A stretch of 15,977 nt of DNA from an uncultured Lactobacillaceae bacterium. GTDB lineage: Bacteria; Bacillota; Bacilli; Lactobacillales; Lactobacillaceae. Shown here one piece after another: positions 1-7,254 of the stretch (within the stretch, counting starts at the first letter, position 1; each line of letters starts with the position of its first letter). The translations under genes were made by a program, and so were the position numbers. Below the pieces are notes generated by a model. The model saw only the letters and a program-made list of their open reading frames with translations. It ran no database searches and was not told the DNA's origin. Location of the stretch: the NCBI GenBank assembly GCA_934216625.1, contig CAKQCC010000016.1, forward strand, positions 1-15,977. Reading direction: 5' to 3'.

Positions 1-34
1 GATCGCCCACTGCGAGGATAGGACGTTGCCACGC
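1..34 (+). rRNA. rrf: 5S rRNA, 3' end (partial, cut by window edge)
   Basis: The first 34 bases match the conserved 3' terminal part of lactobacillar 5S rRNA, including the GATCGCCC, TGCGAG and TAGGACGTTGCCACGC segments. The molecule enters from the left edge, so an rRNA operon transcribed rightward lies upstream. The exact 3' end is set by homology recalled from the family and may be off by one or two bases. An intrinsic terminator starts about 12 bases further on. RNase M5, the nuclease that matures 5S rRNA, is encoded in this same window at 12647. Confidence 0.85.
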
Positions 35-45
35 GAACATAATAG

Positions 46-77
46 AAAAGTCTCTGATTAATTTCAGAGGCTTTTTT
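46..77 (+). terminator. Intrinsic terminator after the 5S rRNA gene
   Basis: An 8-base-pair stem (50-57 GTCTCTGA with 64-71 TCAGAGGC, one G-U pair) closes a 6-base loop. It is followed by a run of T from 72 to 77 and preceded by A residues that can extend the stem. This is a typical Rho-independent terminator for the rRNA operon. It sits only 22 bases before the tRNA-Thr gene, so the tRNA must rely on read-through or on a promoter that is not evident. Confidence 0.85.
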
Positions 78-99
78 GTTTATCTCAAATTTGAATTTT

Positions 100-172
100 G
101 CCGTTTTAGCTCAGAAGGTAGAGCGTTTCCATGGTAAGGAAAAGGTCCCGGGTTCAAATCCCGGAAACGGCT
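100..172 (+). tRNA. tRNA-Thr (anticodon GGT)
   Basis: The full cloverleaf folds by hand. The acceptor stem is 100-106 GCCGTTT with 165-171 AAACGGC. The D stem is 109-112 GCTC with 121-124 GAGC. The anticodon stem is 126-130 TTTCC with 138-142 GGAAA around the loop ATGGTAA. The T stem is 148-152 CCGGG with 160-164 CCCGG around TTCAAAT. The anticodon at 133-135 is GGT, which decodes the threonine codons ACC and ACU. The discriminator base is T172. The 3' CCA is not encoded, so it must be added after transcription. There is no promoter-like sequence in the 22 bases between the 5S terminator and the gene. A terminator follows 9 bases after it. Confidence 0.96.
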
Positions 173-181
173 TTTGATTGT

Positions 182-213
182 AACTAGTCATTTTGCGAAT
201 GGCTAGTTTTTTT
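182..213 (+). terminator. Intrinsic terminator after tRNA-Thr, overlapping the helD 3' end
   Basis: An 11-base-pair stem (182-192 AACTAGTCATT with 198-208 AATGGCTAGTT, one wobble pair) closes a 5-base loop and leads into T residues 207-213. It terminates the tRNA transcript. The same bases, read on the minus strand, encode the last residues and the TAG stop of helD, whose stop codon complement is at 184-186. There is no T run on the minus-strand side, so it is probably effective in the plus direction only. Confidence 0.9.
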
Positions 214-2514
214 AAACTGATGATTAATTGTGAATTCATTCGGTGATACGTTTGATTTGGTAATTAATTTTGAGACAGGACCGATACTGATCAAGATTAG
301 ATGATGCATTGCCCGAGTGGCGATTGTGTATAGAGTTCCTAATAAATCCCGACGATCGTAGTTTTGCTGGGAAACGTTCCAGGCAATGACTGAATCAAAT
401 TCGAGACCCTTTGCTAAGTAAATCGGCATGATAATCACTCCTTTAGGCAAAGAGCGGTCTGAATTAGACATCAAGGTAACTTTGCCGCTGAAATTTAATT
501 CTTCATAAATCTGTTTAGCTTCACTGAGGTGCTTGGTCAGGATTGCGACGGTATTGTTCCGATTGGATTGTTGCTTAATCACAATTTGGACGGCCTTAAT
601 CGCCGATCGCCAATCGTAACGAATAATAATTTGCGGTAAATCCCCGGAACGGTGAAACGCCTTGATCTTTTCGCCGTTCGGTAATAACGACTTCGCAAAA
701 TTAGTAATTTGATAAGTTGAACGATAGGAACGGTTCAACTTAATTAATCTCGAATTAGGGACCGCTAGCGCTTGATTTAATTTTCTTAGCAAAACTTGCG
801 GCGACTGAACGCTCTTGAAAAGCGCCTGTTCACTATCACCGATCAAGTTGAATTTAGCCTTCGGAAAAGCATGCTTGAGGTAGACCAGTTGCGCAATTGA
901 GTAATCCTGCATTTCGTCAACAAACAAATATTTGATTTCGTGATTTCTGCCGTTTCCGGTAATCAAGTCCCGCAGATATAGCAACGGGGTGGCGTTATCC
1001 AACGTTAATTGGTGAAATTCCAGCTGGTGGGCGAAATTATGAATTGACTTTTGCCAATCGGTTTTGGAGATGGTCCTTGGCAACGGAACTTGTTTCAAAA
1101 ACTGCCGGTACTGAATGTACGGGTCGAAGAAATCATCGTTAAAAATGGCGTTGTAGACCCTCGCCAATTTTTGCTTAGCAATTCGGTAAGCAATGTAATG
1201 TCGTTCTTGGGATGCCGAACGTAATTTTTTAGCTTCTGAATCGGTAAACAGCTCGTTATATTCGTGACTGCTCAAATTATCGACCCGGCGTTGAACCCAA
1301 GGCTGTTCGGCTTCGGCATCGAGCCGGTTCTTCAGCATTTTGATTAGATCGTTTTTGACGTTTAGCAATTTGTCACCAGCCTTCATTAATTCGGGCTGGC
1401 TGGCGTAAATTGTTTTAATGGTTTCGGCACCGAAGAACCGTCGTCCGTTGAACAAAATTGAATTAAAAGCAAATTGCTGCGGTTCAAGGTGTTGGCAGTA
1501 TTTCCGGATTAACTTCATGAACTTACCGCTACTCTTAAACTTTCGGATCCTAATTTGACTAGGCGTTAGTTTCTTTTCAGCTTCGTACCTTTCGAAAATA
1601 GTTTGAACGTTTAGGCCTTCGAACCGCTTGGCAAGGAAATCGGCTAACGTGACCTGTCGCATGTTGTGTTCGCCTAGACTGGGGAGAACTTCTGAAATGT
1701 AGTGACTGAATAGTCGGTTCGGTGAAAACAGCAGAATTTGACTGACGTCCAGTGATTTTCGGCTGTGATACAGCAGAAAGGCAATTCGTTGCAGGATTGC
1801 CGAAGTCTTGCCAGATCCGGCCACCCCTTGAACTACCAACAGGTTGCTTTGGGTATCCCGAATAATATCATTTTGATTGTGCTGGATCGTGGCAACGATG
1901 TTGTGCATGACCCGGTCGTTTTTTTGCCCCAGGACGTGTTGTAGCATTTCATCACCGACCGTTTCGTTAGTATCGAACATGTTGTTGATGTGACCATTTT
2001 TGATTAAAAATTGACGCTTCTTTTTTAAATTAGTGGTTTGTTTTCCCGCGGGAGTTCGGTATTTGACCGGCCCTAGGGTCCCGTTATAGTAGACGCTAGC
2101 GATGGGGGATCGCCAGTCGAAGACCAGAAAGTGTTCATTTTCGTCAACGCACGAAGCGGTCCCGATATACAAATGAATTACGTGGTCAATTCCCGGCGAT
2201 TTAATGTCGATTCGACCAAAATATGGCGAGCCCTTTAGTTGTTTGAGGGTGTCTAAGTGGTGTTTAACGACCCGCTCAACTCGCATGTCTTCACTGACCA
2301 TCCAGCGCTGCTGCTGAAGTTCAGCCATCGTTTCGTTTCGGTCGTCGACTTCAAAATAATTAACGGAAGTGTCGTTACCGTAGTTCTTTTGAACCTGGCG
2401 GGTTGAATTGTGAGCCCGTTGATATTCGGCATTGGTGTTCCCAATTTTTTGCTTGATTTTTTTAATTACGAAATTAACCCGGTGCTGTTCTTTTCGGTAT
2501 TCATCTGAATTCAA
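184..2514 (-). CDS. helD: HelD-type superfamily 1 helicase/ATPase (RNA polymerase recycling factor)
   Basis: This 776-residue protein has the domain order of Firmicutes HelD (B. subtilis HelD is about 774 residues). It starts with a charged N-terminal coiled-coil arm (residues 1-60), followed by a conserved FDWRSPIASVYY block near 132-143. Walker A is GVAGSGKT at 230-237, Walker B is LFVDEMQD near 530-537, and later SF1 motifs include LNRSYRST (593-600) and AKGLEFDSVIAW (701-712). In the family, HelD binds RNA polymerase and uses ATP to release stalled polymerase from DNA; that role here is inferred from homology. The start is TTG at 2514, the only plausible one, because no in-frame ATG follows until residue 63; AAGGGG lies about 11 bases upstream. 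The gene is convergent with the rRNA/tRNA unit, and its last codons lie inside the tRNA terminator. Confidence 0.95.
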   Translation of the reverse strand: MNSDEYRKEQHRVNFVIKKIKQKIGNTNAEYQRAHNSTRQVQKNYGNDTSVNYFEVDDRNETMAELQQQRWMVSEDMRVERVVKHHLDTLKQLKGSPYFGRIDIKSPGIDHVIHLYIGTASCVDENEHFLVFDWRSPIASVYYNGTLGPVKYRTPAGKQTTNLKKKRQFLIKNGHINNMFDTNETVGDEMLQHVLGQKNDRVMHNIVATIQHNQNDIIRDTQSNLLVVQGVAGSGKTSAILQRIAFLLYHSRKSLDVSQILLFSPNRLFSHYISEVLPSLGEHNMRQVTLADFLAKRFEGLNVQTIFERYEAEKKLTPSQIRIRKFKSSGKFMKLIRKYCQHLEPQQFAFNSILFNGRRFFGAETIKTIYASQPELMKAGDKLLNVKNDLIKMLKNRLDAEAEQPWVQRRVDNLSSHEYNELFTDSEAKKLRSASQERHYIAYRIAKQKLARVYNAIFNDDFFDPYIQYRQFLKQVPLPRTISKTDWQKSIHNFAHQLEFHQLTLDNATPLLYLRDLITGNGRNHEIKYLFVDEMQDYSIAQLVYLKHAFPKAKFNLIGDSEQALFKSVQSPQVLLRKLNQALAVPNSRLIKLNRSYRSTYQITNFAKSLLPNGEKIKAFHRSGDLPQIIIRYDWRSAIKAVQIVIKQQSNRNNTVAILTKHLSEAKQIYEELNFSGKVTLMSNSDRSLPKGVIIMPIYLAKGLEFDSVIAWNVSQQNYDRRDLLGTLYTIATRAMHHLILISIGPVSKLITKSNVSPNEFTINHQFKKTSHSQND

Positions 2515-2549
2515 ATTAATTCTGGCCCCTTTTTGTAACTTGTGATTCC

Positions 2550-2579
2550 ATTATAGTTAATCGTGAGTTTCGGACACAA
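2550..2579 (-). promoter_or_regulatory. Putative helD promoter
   Basis: On the minus strand a perfect TATAAT lies at 2555-2550. An 18-base spacer separates it from a weak -35 candidate TTGTGT at 2579-2574. The -10 is about 36 bases from the TTG start of helD. The -35 element lies exactly in the 6-base centre of the inverted repeat at 2567-2586, so a protein bound there would block polymerase. The -10 match is strong; the -35 match is poor (3 of 6). Confidence 0.55.
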
Positions 2580-2606
2580 CCGAAACGCTAATTTTAGGTA
2601 ATCGTG
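2554..2606. repeat. Pair of 12-base direct repeats TAG(T/G)TAATCGTG
   Basis: Two copies, at 2554-2565 and 2595-2606, differ at one position. Their starts are 41 bases apart, close to four helical turns. They flank the inverted repeat at 2567-2586 inside the divergent helD/ppx promoter region. They could be regulator half-sites on the same DNA face; no function is known. Confidence 0.45.
2567..2586. promoter_or_regulatory. Perfect inverted repeat, candidate operator between helD and ppx
   Basis: GTTTCGG (2567-2573), the spacer ACACAA and CCGAAAC (2580-2586) form a perfect 7-6-7 dyad. No T run follows, so it is not an intrinsic terminator. It is the only GC-containing dyad in an AT-rich gap and covers the -35 position of the putative helD promoter. 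A transcription factor operator is the simplest reading; the regulator is unknown. Confidence 0.5.
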
Positions 2607-2632
2607 TTTTTTGACGAATTAATTTAGTTTTC

Positions 2633-2655
2633 TTAACGTTAATTAATGATAAAAT
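2633..2655 (+). promoter_or_regulatory. Putative extended -10 promoter for the ppx-mevalonate block, with adjacent palindrome
   Basis: TGATAAAAT at 2647-2655 is an extended -10 element (TGN followed by TAAAAT, 5 of 6 to consensus), about 50 bases before the ppx start. No good -35 lies at the normal distance. TTGACG at 2611-2616 is a strong -35 match, but its partner -10 would be the weak TAACGT at 2634-2639. A perfect 10-base palindrome, TTAACGTTAA, occupies 2633-2642, in the -35/spacer zone of the extended -10 promoter. This is the only obvious promoter for the genes from ppx onward. Confidence 0.5.
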
Positions 2656-2705
2656 AGATTTGTGAAGAAATTAGTTTTGATTATTAATTAAATGTGGAAA
2701 GTTAA

Positions 2706-3626
2706 ATGAAAAATTTAGTTCTCATTAATTTAGGTTCGAATTCACTCCGGATGACCGTTAATCAAATTCGACCCGCTGGTGGCGTTCATGAAGTTAAGTA
2801 TTTAAGGAACGCCTGTCGCCTTTCACATGGGATGGGTCCCGAAAAGATCATTCAGCCCGGGATCGTTCAAAAGGCACTTCACGCCCTCAGCACTTTCAAG
2901 CGGGTTTATACCAAATATCCTCAAACCAAAGTCATTGCGGTTGCCACGGCGGCCGTTCGCGAAGCCCGGAACCGTCGTGAATTTTTAACCAAGATCACTC
3001 GTCAGACCGGAATTCAGGTCAAAGTTCTTTCTGGCGTTCAGGAAGCTAATTATGATTATTTAGGCTTAAAAAAACGAATTTCGGCGCCCAAGTATCTGGT
3101 TATGGATTGTGGCGGTGGCAGCATTGAGCTAGTCGGGGTTGATCACGATCAACGAAATCTGATTAGTTTAAATTGCGGCGCGGTCAGCTTAACCGAACGC
3201 TTTCACTTAAATAATTTGGTGTCCGGTGCTGATTTAGCGGCGGCTCAGGACTATTTCCTGACTCGTTTACGTCAAATTAAGTGGCTTAATAATTTCCGAC
3301 ATGTTCCGTTAGTGCTGTTGGGCGGTGCGCACCGAGCATTAGTCCGAATTGACGCTCATCGCCACCACGTTCAACTTGACCAACTTTCCGGCAGTTTGCT
3401 TAATCGGCGTCGGGTCCTGGATGATTATTGCTGGCTGCTTAGTCTGAATCTGACCCAGCGCAAACGAGTCCCTGGTTTAGAAACTAACCGGGCCGACGTA
3501 ATCCTCGGTGGGTTGCTGCCGTTGACGGTGATCTTAAACCGGCTCGATTCTGACCGGTGCCGATTTTCAAGTTGCGGAGTTCGCCAGGGCTTGATTGAAC
3601 AGGAAACGGAAGCTAATCATGACTAA
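2706..3626 (+). CDS. ppx: Ppx/GppA phosphatase family protein (probable exopolyphosphatase)
   Basis: This 306-residue protein has the two-lobed actin-like fold of the Ppx/GppA family in its short form of about 300 residues. The phosphate-1 motif is INLGSNSLRM at 7-16, followed by TAAVREA at 81-87, SGVQEA at 109-114 with the invariant Glu113, and the phosphate-2 motif DCGGGSIELV at 134-143. Members release phosphate from polyphosphate or pppGpp; which substrate applies here cannot be decided from sequence. The usual Asp of the first motif (D-x-GSNS) is Asn8, which is unusual. It starts at ATG with GGAAAG just upstream. It is the first gene of a long plus-strand block, and its stop overlaps the mvaS start by 8 bases (ATGACTAA), which suggests translational coupling with mevalonate synthesis. 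Confidence 0.85.
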   Translation: MKNLVLINLGSNSLRMTVNQIRPAGGVHEVKYLRNACRLSHGMGPEKIIQPGIVQKALHALSTFKRVYTKYPQTKVIAVATAAVREARNRREFLTKITRQTGIQVKVLSGVQEANYDYLGLKKRISAPKYLVMDCGGGSIELVGVDHDQRNLISLNCGAVSLTERFHLNNLVSGADLAAAQDYFLTRLRQIKWLNNFRHVPLVLLGGAHRALVRIDAHRHHVQLDQLSGSLLNRRRVLDDYCWLLSLNLTQRKRVPGLETNRADVILGGLLPLTVILNRLDSDRCRFSSCGVRQGLIEQETEANHD

Positions 3627-4806
3627 TAATTTGAAAATTGGGATTAACAAAATTAATTTTTATACGACCCCTCAATACATTGACATGGTCGATTTGGCTC
3701 ACGCTCGGGATGAAGATCCGAACAAGTACCTGATCGGAATTGGCCAATCGCGTCAGGCCGTAATTCCGAACACCCAGGATGCGGTGACTTTGGCGGCTAA
3801 CGCGGCTGAACCAATTTTGAGCTCGGCTGATCGGCAGAAGATTGACCTAATTGTTTTCGGGACCGAAAACGGGGTTGATAATTCAAAATCCGCCGCAATT
3901 TATTTACAGCATTTGCTTCGCTTGAGCAATCACGCCCGAGCTTTTGAAGTGAAACAGGCTTGTTACGGCGCTACGGCTGGGCTGCAAATTGCCGTTGATT
4001 ATCTGAATAATCATCCTGAGCGCGAAGCGTTAGTAATCGGTTCCGACATCGCAAGGTACGGCTTGAAGACGCCAGGTGAAGTGACCCAGGGCGGCGGTGC
4101 AGTCGCAATGGTCGTGAGCGCTCACCCGCGGATTATCACCCTAAACGGGCCGAGTGCTTTTTATTCCAAAGACATCATGGATTTTTGGCGACCGCTGGGT
4201 AAGACCAACGCACTGGTTGATGGCCATTATTCTAACGACATCTACGTTAATTTCTTTAAAAAAACTTTTGCTAGTTATTTGAAAAAGACTGGTTTAAGGT
4301 TAGCTGATTTCAAGGCAATTATTTTTCATTTGCCTTATTCAAAAATGGGCCTAAAGGGTTTACGAACGGTTTTACCCAAAGCAAGTTCAGCCCAGCGGCA
4401 GACGTTACTGAACGAATTTCACGCTAGTGCCGCAAATTGCCGAATGGTCGGTAACCTGTATACCGGTTCTTTATACTTGAGCTTTGAATCGCTAATCGAT
4501 CGTTCGGGCGACTTAAGGCCGGGGGACCGAATTGGTTTCTTCAGCTACGGTTCCGGAGCTCAGGGTGAATTCTACTCGGGAATTTTGCAGCATGGTTTCC
4601 GCAATTCTGCCCGAAAGCATCGGATCGCCGCAATGTTGAATCATCGTCAACGGATTTCGATTCAGGATTACGAACGGATTTATCGAAGTTGGTTGCCGGT
4701 CGATAAAAATAACGTAATTTTACCTATTAATCGGGATCCGGCTCAATTCGTCTTTGGCGGCGTTAAAAATTATCGACGGGTTTATCAACGAAGGGAGCGC
4801 AAGTAA
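3619..4806 (+). CDS. mvaS: Hydroxymethylglutaryl-CoA synthase
   Basis: This enzyme condenses acetyl-CoA with acetoacetyl-CoA to HMG-CoA, the second step of the mevalonate pathway. The protein is 395 residues, close to the usual 385-390 for bacterial MvaS. The catalytic triad is visible: Glu83 in FGTENG, the nucleophile Cys115 in KQACYGATAG, and His237 in IIFHLPYSK. Each is offset by +4 from the Enterococcus faecalis residues 79/111/233. GGGAVAM at 158-164 is another family signature. An upstream in-frame TTG at 3595 would add eight residues, but the ATG at 3619 has a GGAAACGGAAG ribosome site and gives the normal N-terminus. The gene overlaps ppx by 8 bases, and its TAA stop abuts the ATG of the thiolase. 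Confidence 0.96.
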   Translation: MTNNLKIGINKINFYTTPQYIDMVDLAHARDEDPNKYLIGIGQSRQAVIPNTQDAVTLAANAAEPILSSADRQKIDLIVFGTENGVDNSKSAAIYLQHLLRLSNHARAFEVKQACYGATAGLQIAVDYLNNHPEREALVIGSDIARYGLKTPGEVTQGGGAVAMVVSAHPRIITLNGPSAFYSKDIMDFWRPLGKTNALVDGHYSNDIYVNFFKKTFASYLKKTGLRLADFKAIIFHLPYSKMGLKGLRTVLPKASSAQRQTLLNEFHASAANCRMVGNLYTGSLYLSFESLIDRSGDLRPGDRIGFFSYGSGAQGEFYSGILQHGFRNSARKHRIAAMLNHRQRISIQDYERIYRSWLPVDKNNVILPINRDPAQFVFGGVKNYRRVYQRRERK

Positions 4807-5976
4807 ATGTCAAAAGTCGTAATTATTGGCGCGAAGCGGACCCCGATTGGTAAATTTGGTCGGTCGTTAAGTGGTTTATCAGCCGTTCAATTGGGAACCG
4901 TTGCCGCTAAAGGTGCAATTAAGGATAGTCGCGTCAAGCCTAGTCAGATTGACCAGGCCATTTTTGGCAACGTCTTATCAGCTGGCTTGGGTCAGAATCC
5001 AGCTCGTCAAATTGCGCTGACGGCAGGAATGGCTGACACGAGTACCGCGAATACCGTTAACCAGGTTTGCGGGTCCGGAATGAAGGCAATTCGTGATGGC
5101 CAGGCGTCAATTTTGCTGCATGACGCTCAGGTTGCTTTAGTTGGTGGCACCGAAAGCATGAGCAACGCGCCGTTTCTTAACATGAAGGTGCGAAATTCGC
5201 GGCATCGTCTGGGCAACGTGACGTTGGTCGATGATTTGGAGCGGGATGCTTTACTGGATGCTTTTACCCGTAAACCAATGGGATTAACTGCCGAAACGGT
5301 CGCTGCTAAGTACCACGTCGGTCGAGCAGCCCAGGACCGGTTCGCACTGGCTTCGCAACGTAAAGCTACCGCGGCTTGGGATCGCCATGATTTTGATTCC
5401 GAGGTGGTTCCCGTTGATACTGGTCAACGTTTGGTTAGTCGAGATGAATGCATTCGTCGCAAGACTGATTTGAACCAAATGGCCAAGTTGCCACCGGTCT
5501 TTAAGAAAAACGGCACCGTGACCGCTGGAAACGCTTCCGGGCTAAGTGACGGGGCGAGTGCCCTGGTGCTGACTTTACAGCAAACTGCCGATCGACTTGG
5601 CATTAAACCGCTGGCTAAGATTGTGGGTTATGCCGAAGCCGGTTGTTCACCTCGGTTAATGGGTTACGCTCCCGATTACGCCGTTAAAAAATTATTTCGA
5701 AAAGAAAAGATCGGCATGAACCAAATTGACTTGGTCGAAATCAACGAAGCGTTTGCGGCTCAGACCGTTGCGGTAGCGCGTGACTTGAAAATTCCTAAAG
5801 CTAAGTTGAACGTTACCGGTGGCGCGATTGCGCTGGGTCATCCGCTCGGTGATTCGGGAGCCCGGATCGTGGTGACTCTGATTCATAATTTGCGCCGCCT
5901 TCACAAGCACGATGGCTTAGCAGCACTTTGCATTGGCGGTGGCATGGGAATGGCGATGCACGTTCGGTGCAATTAG
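4807..5976 (+). CDS. Acetyl-CoA acetyltransferase (thiolase II)
   Basis: This enzyme makes acetoacetyl-CoA from two acetyl-CoA, the first step of the mevalonate route. The 389 residues match the typical length of biosynthetic thiolases. The acyl-accepting cysteine is Cys88 in [18 protein letters not shown] follows in the middle, His345 lies in [12 protein letters not shown], and the second active-site cysteine is Cys375 in CIGGGMG. The start codon directly follows the mvaS stop (TAAATG), and an AAGGGAG ribosome site lies in the mvaS 3' end, so the two are probably coupled. In Enterococcus this activity is fused to HMG-CoA reductase as MvaE. Here the two are separate genes in different frames, 16 bases apart. 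Confidence 0.95.
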   Translation: MSKVVIIGAKRTPIGKFGRSLSGLSAVQLGTVAAKGAIKDSRVKPSQIDQAIFGNVLSAGLGQNPARQIALTAGMADTSTANTVNQVCGSGMKAIRDGQASILLHDAQVALVGGTESMSNAPFLNMKVRNSRHRLGNVTLVDDLERDALLDAFTRKPMGLTAETVAAKYHVGRAAQDRFALASQRKATAAWDRHDFDSEVVPVDTGQRLVSRDECIRRKTDLNQMAKLPPVFKKNGTVTAGNASGLSDGASALVLTLQQTADRLGIKPLAKIVGYAEAGCSPRLMGYAPDYAVKKLFRKEKIGMNQIDLVEINEAFAAQTVAVARDLKIPKAKLNVTGGAIALGHPLGDSGARIVVTLIHNLRRLHKHDGLAALCIGGGMGMAMHVRCN

Positions 5977-5992
5977 ATTAAGCTGGAATTTA

Positions 5993-7243
5993 ATGCGAAA
6001 ATTTGCTCATTTTTACCGTCGTTCTTATCGGGAACGGCTTCGGATAATTCGTAAGTTTAGTCATTTAACTACCGATCAGGTTGCCGAATTACGGGATGGC
6101 TTTAATCCACGCCTGCAAACGTTAATCGAGAATTATTTAACTGACTATCGTTTGCCGGAAGGGATTGCGGTCGGCCTTAAAATTAACGATCAGTTTCACC
6201 TGGTCCCGATGGTAACCGAAGAGCCGTCGGTGATTGCCGCAGCCAGTAACGGCGCTCAAATGCTGAGCGGCGGTTCTGGAATCAAAGCTAAAGTCTTGGA
6301 TCGATTACTGACTGGTCAGATTATTTTGAAAATTAAATCATTCGAGCGTTTTCACCGCTGGCTGATGGTTCACCAAAAGTCATTACTGAAAATTGCCGAT
6401 CAAGCACACCCCACGATCGTTGGTTACGGTGGCGGTGCCCGCAATTTCCGGCTTCGTCATTTATTTGGTGAGTGGTGTTCTTTGGATTTGTTTGCCGACG
6501 TCAGCGAAGCGATGGGCGCCAACGTGATTAATTCGATGCTTGAAGCGGTGGCTAACCTGATTAAACGCCGCTTTGGTCGCCAGCCGTTGATGAGTATCCT
6601 GTCGAATTACGCCAGTCACAGTTTGGCAAAGGTTAAGGGCTTCGTTAATTTTGATCGGTTGCCCGTTGGTAAGATGCCCGGCAAATTAGTTGCCAAGCGA
6701 ATCGCGTTAGCGTCAAAAATTGCGCAAATCGATCCGTACCGGGCCGCTACTCATAATAAAGGAATTATGAACGGAGTCGATGCCGTAGTGATTGCGATGG
6801 GCAACGATTGGCGAGCGGTTGAAAGCGGTGCCAATGTTTACGCTGCTCGGCGCGGTCGGTACCGCGGCTTGAGTCAGTGGCGGTTAGCTCCTCACGGTTT
6901 GGTGGGTGAGATGACTTTGCCGCTCGCACTAGGCTTCGTGGGTGGTGCCACCAGTTCAATGCGGTTACCGAAAGTTAATCAGCAGATTGCCCAGGTTCAT
7001 TCGGCTCGTGATTTAATGAAACTAACGGCGGCGTTGGGGCTCGCCCAGAACTTGGCAGCGCTGCGGGCCATCACGACCGACGGAATCCAGCGGGGCCACA
7101 TGGCACTTCAGATGCGATCACTAGCGATGAGCGCTGGAGCTCAACCGCGGGAAGTTGCGCAGGTCGTAAAACAGCTTCGCGGGAACCGCCACCCCAGTTT
7201 AAGATCAGCAAAGTTAATTTTAACGAGAATTAGAAAACATTAA
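5993..7243 (+). CDS. mvaA: Hydroxymethylglutaryl-CoA reductase, class II
   Basis: This enzyme reduces HMG-CoA to mevalonate, the third step of the pathway. The 416-residue soluble protein has no membrane anchor, which fits bacterial class II enzymes (about 428 residues in Pseudomonas mevalonii). The catalytic residues are Glu77 in TEEPSV, Lys256 in THNKGI, Asp272 in MGNDWRA and His369 in RGHMALQ. The substrate-binding stretch SEAMGANVIN is at 171-180. The frame is open a further 60 bases upstream to a TTG at 5933 inside the thiolase gene. The ATG at 5993 is preferred because it gives the MRKFAHFYRRS N-terminus typical of the family and is preceded by CTGGAAT, although that ribosome site is weak. 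Weak initiation may mean dependence on translation of the upstream thiolase. Confidence 0.95.
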   Translation: MRKFAHFYRRSYRERLRIIRKFSHLTTDQVAELRDGFNPRLQTLIENYLTDYRLPEGIAVGLKINDQFHLVPMVTEEPSVIAAASNGAQMLSGGSGIKAKVLDRLLTGQIILKIKSFERFHRWLMVHQKSLLKIADQAHPTIVGYGGGARNFRLRHLFGEWCSLDLFADVSEAMGANVINSMLEAVANLIKRRFGRQPLMSILSNYASHSLAKVKGFVNFDRLPVGKMPGKLVAKRIALASKIAQIDPYRAATHNKGIMNGVDAVVIAMGNDWRAVESGANVYAARRGRYRGLSQWRLAPHGLVGEMTLPLALGFVGGATSSMRLPKVNQQIAQVHSARDLMKLTAALGLAQNLAALRAITTDGIQRGHMALQMRSLAMSAGAQPREVAQVVKQLRGNRHPSLRSAKLILTRIRKH

Positions 7244-7254
7244 GCAGGTGAAGA

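Noticed and set aside
3595..3618. Longer N-terminus of MvaS from TTG at 3595
   Set aside because: The added MNRKRKLI lies in the ppx coding region; starting at ATG 3619 gives catalytic residue spacing like other MvaS proteins and has a ribosome site.
5933..5992. Longer N-terminus of HMG-CoA reductase from TTG at 5933
   Set aside because: The extra 20 residues fall within the thiolase coding sequence and do not resemble the family N-terminus; the ATG at 5993 fits better.
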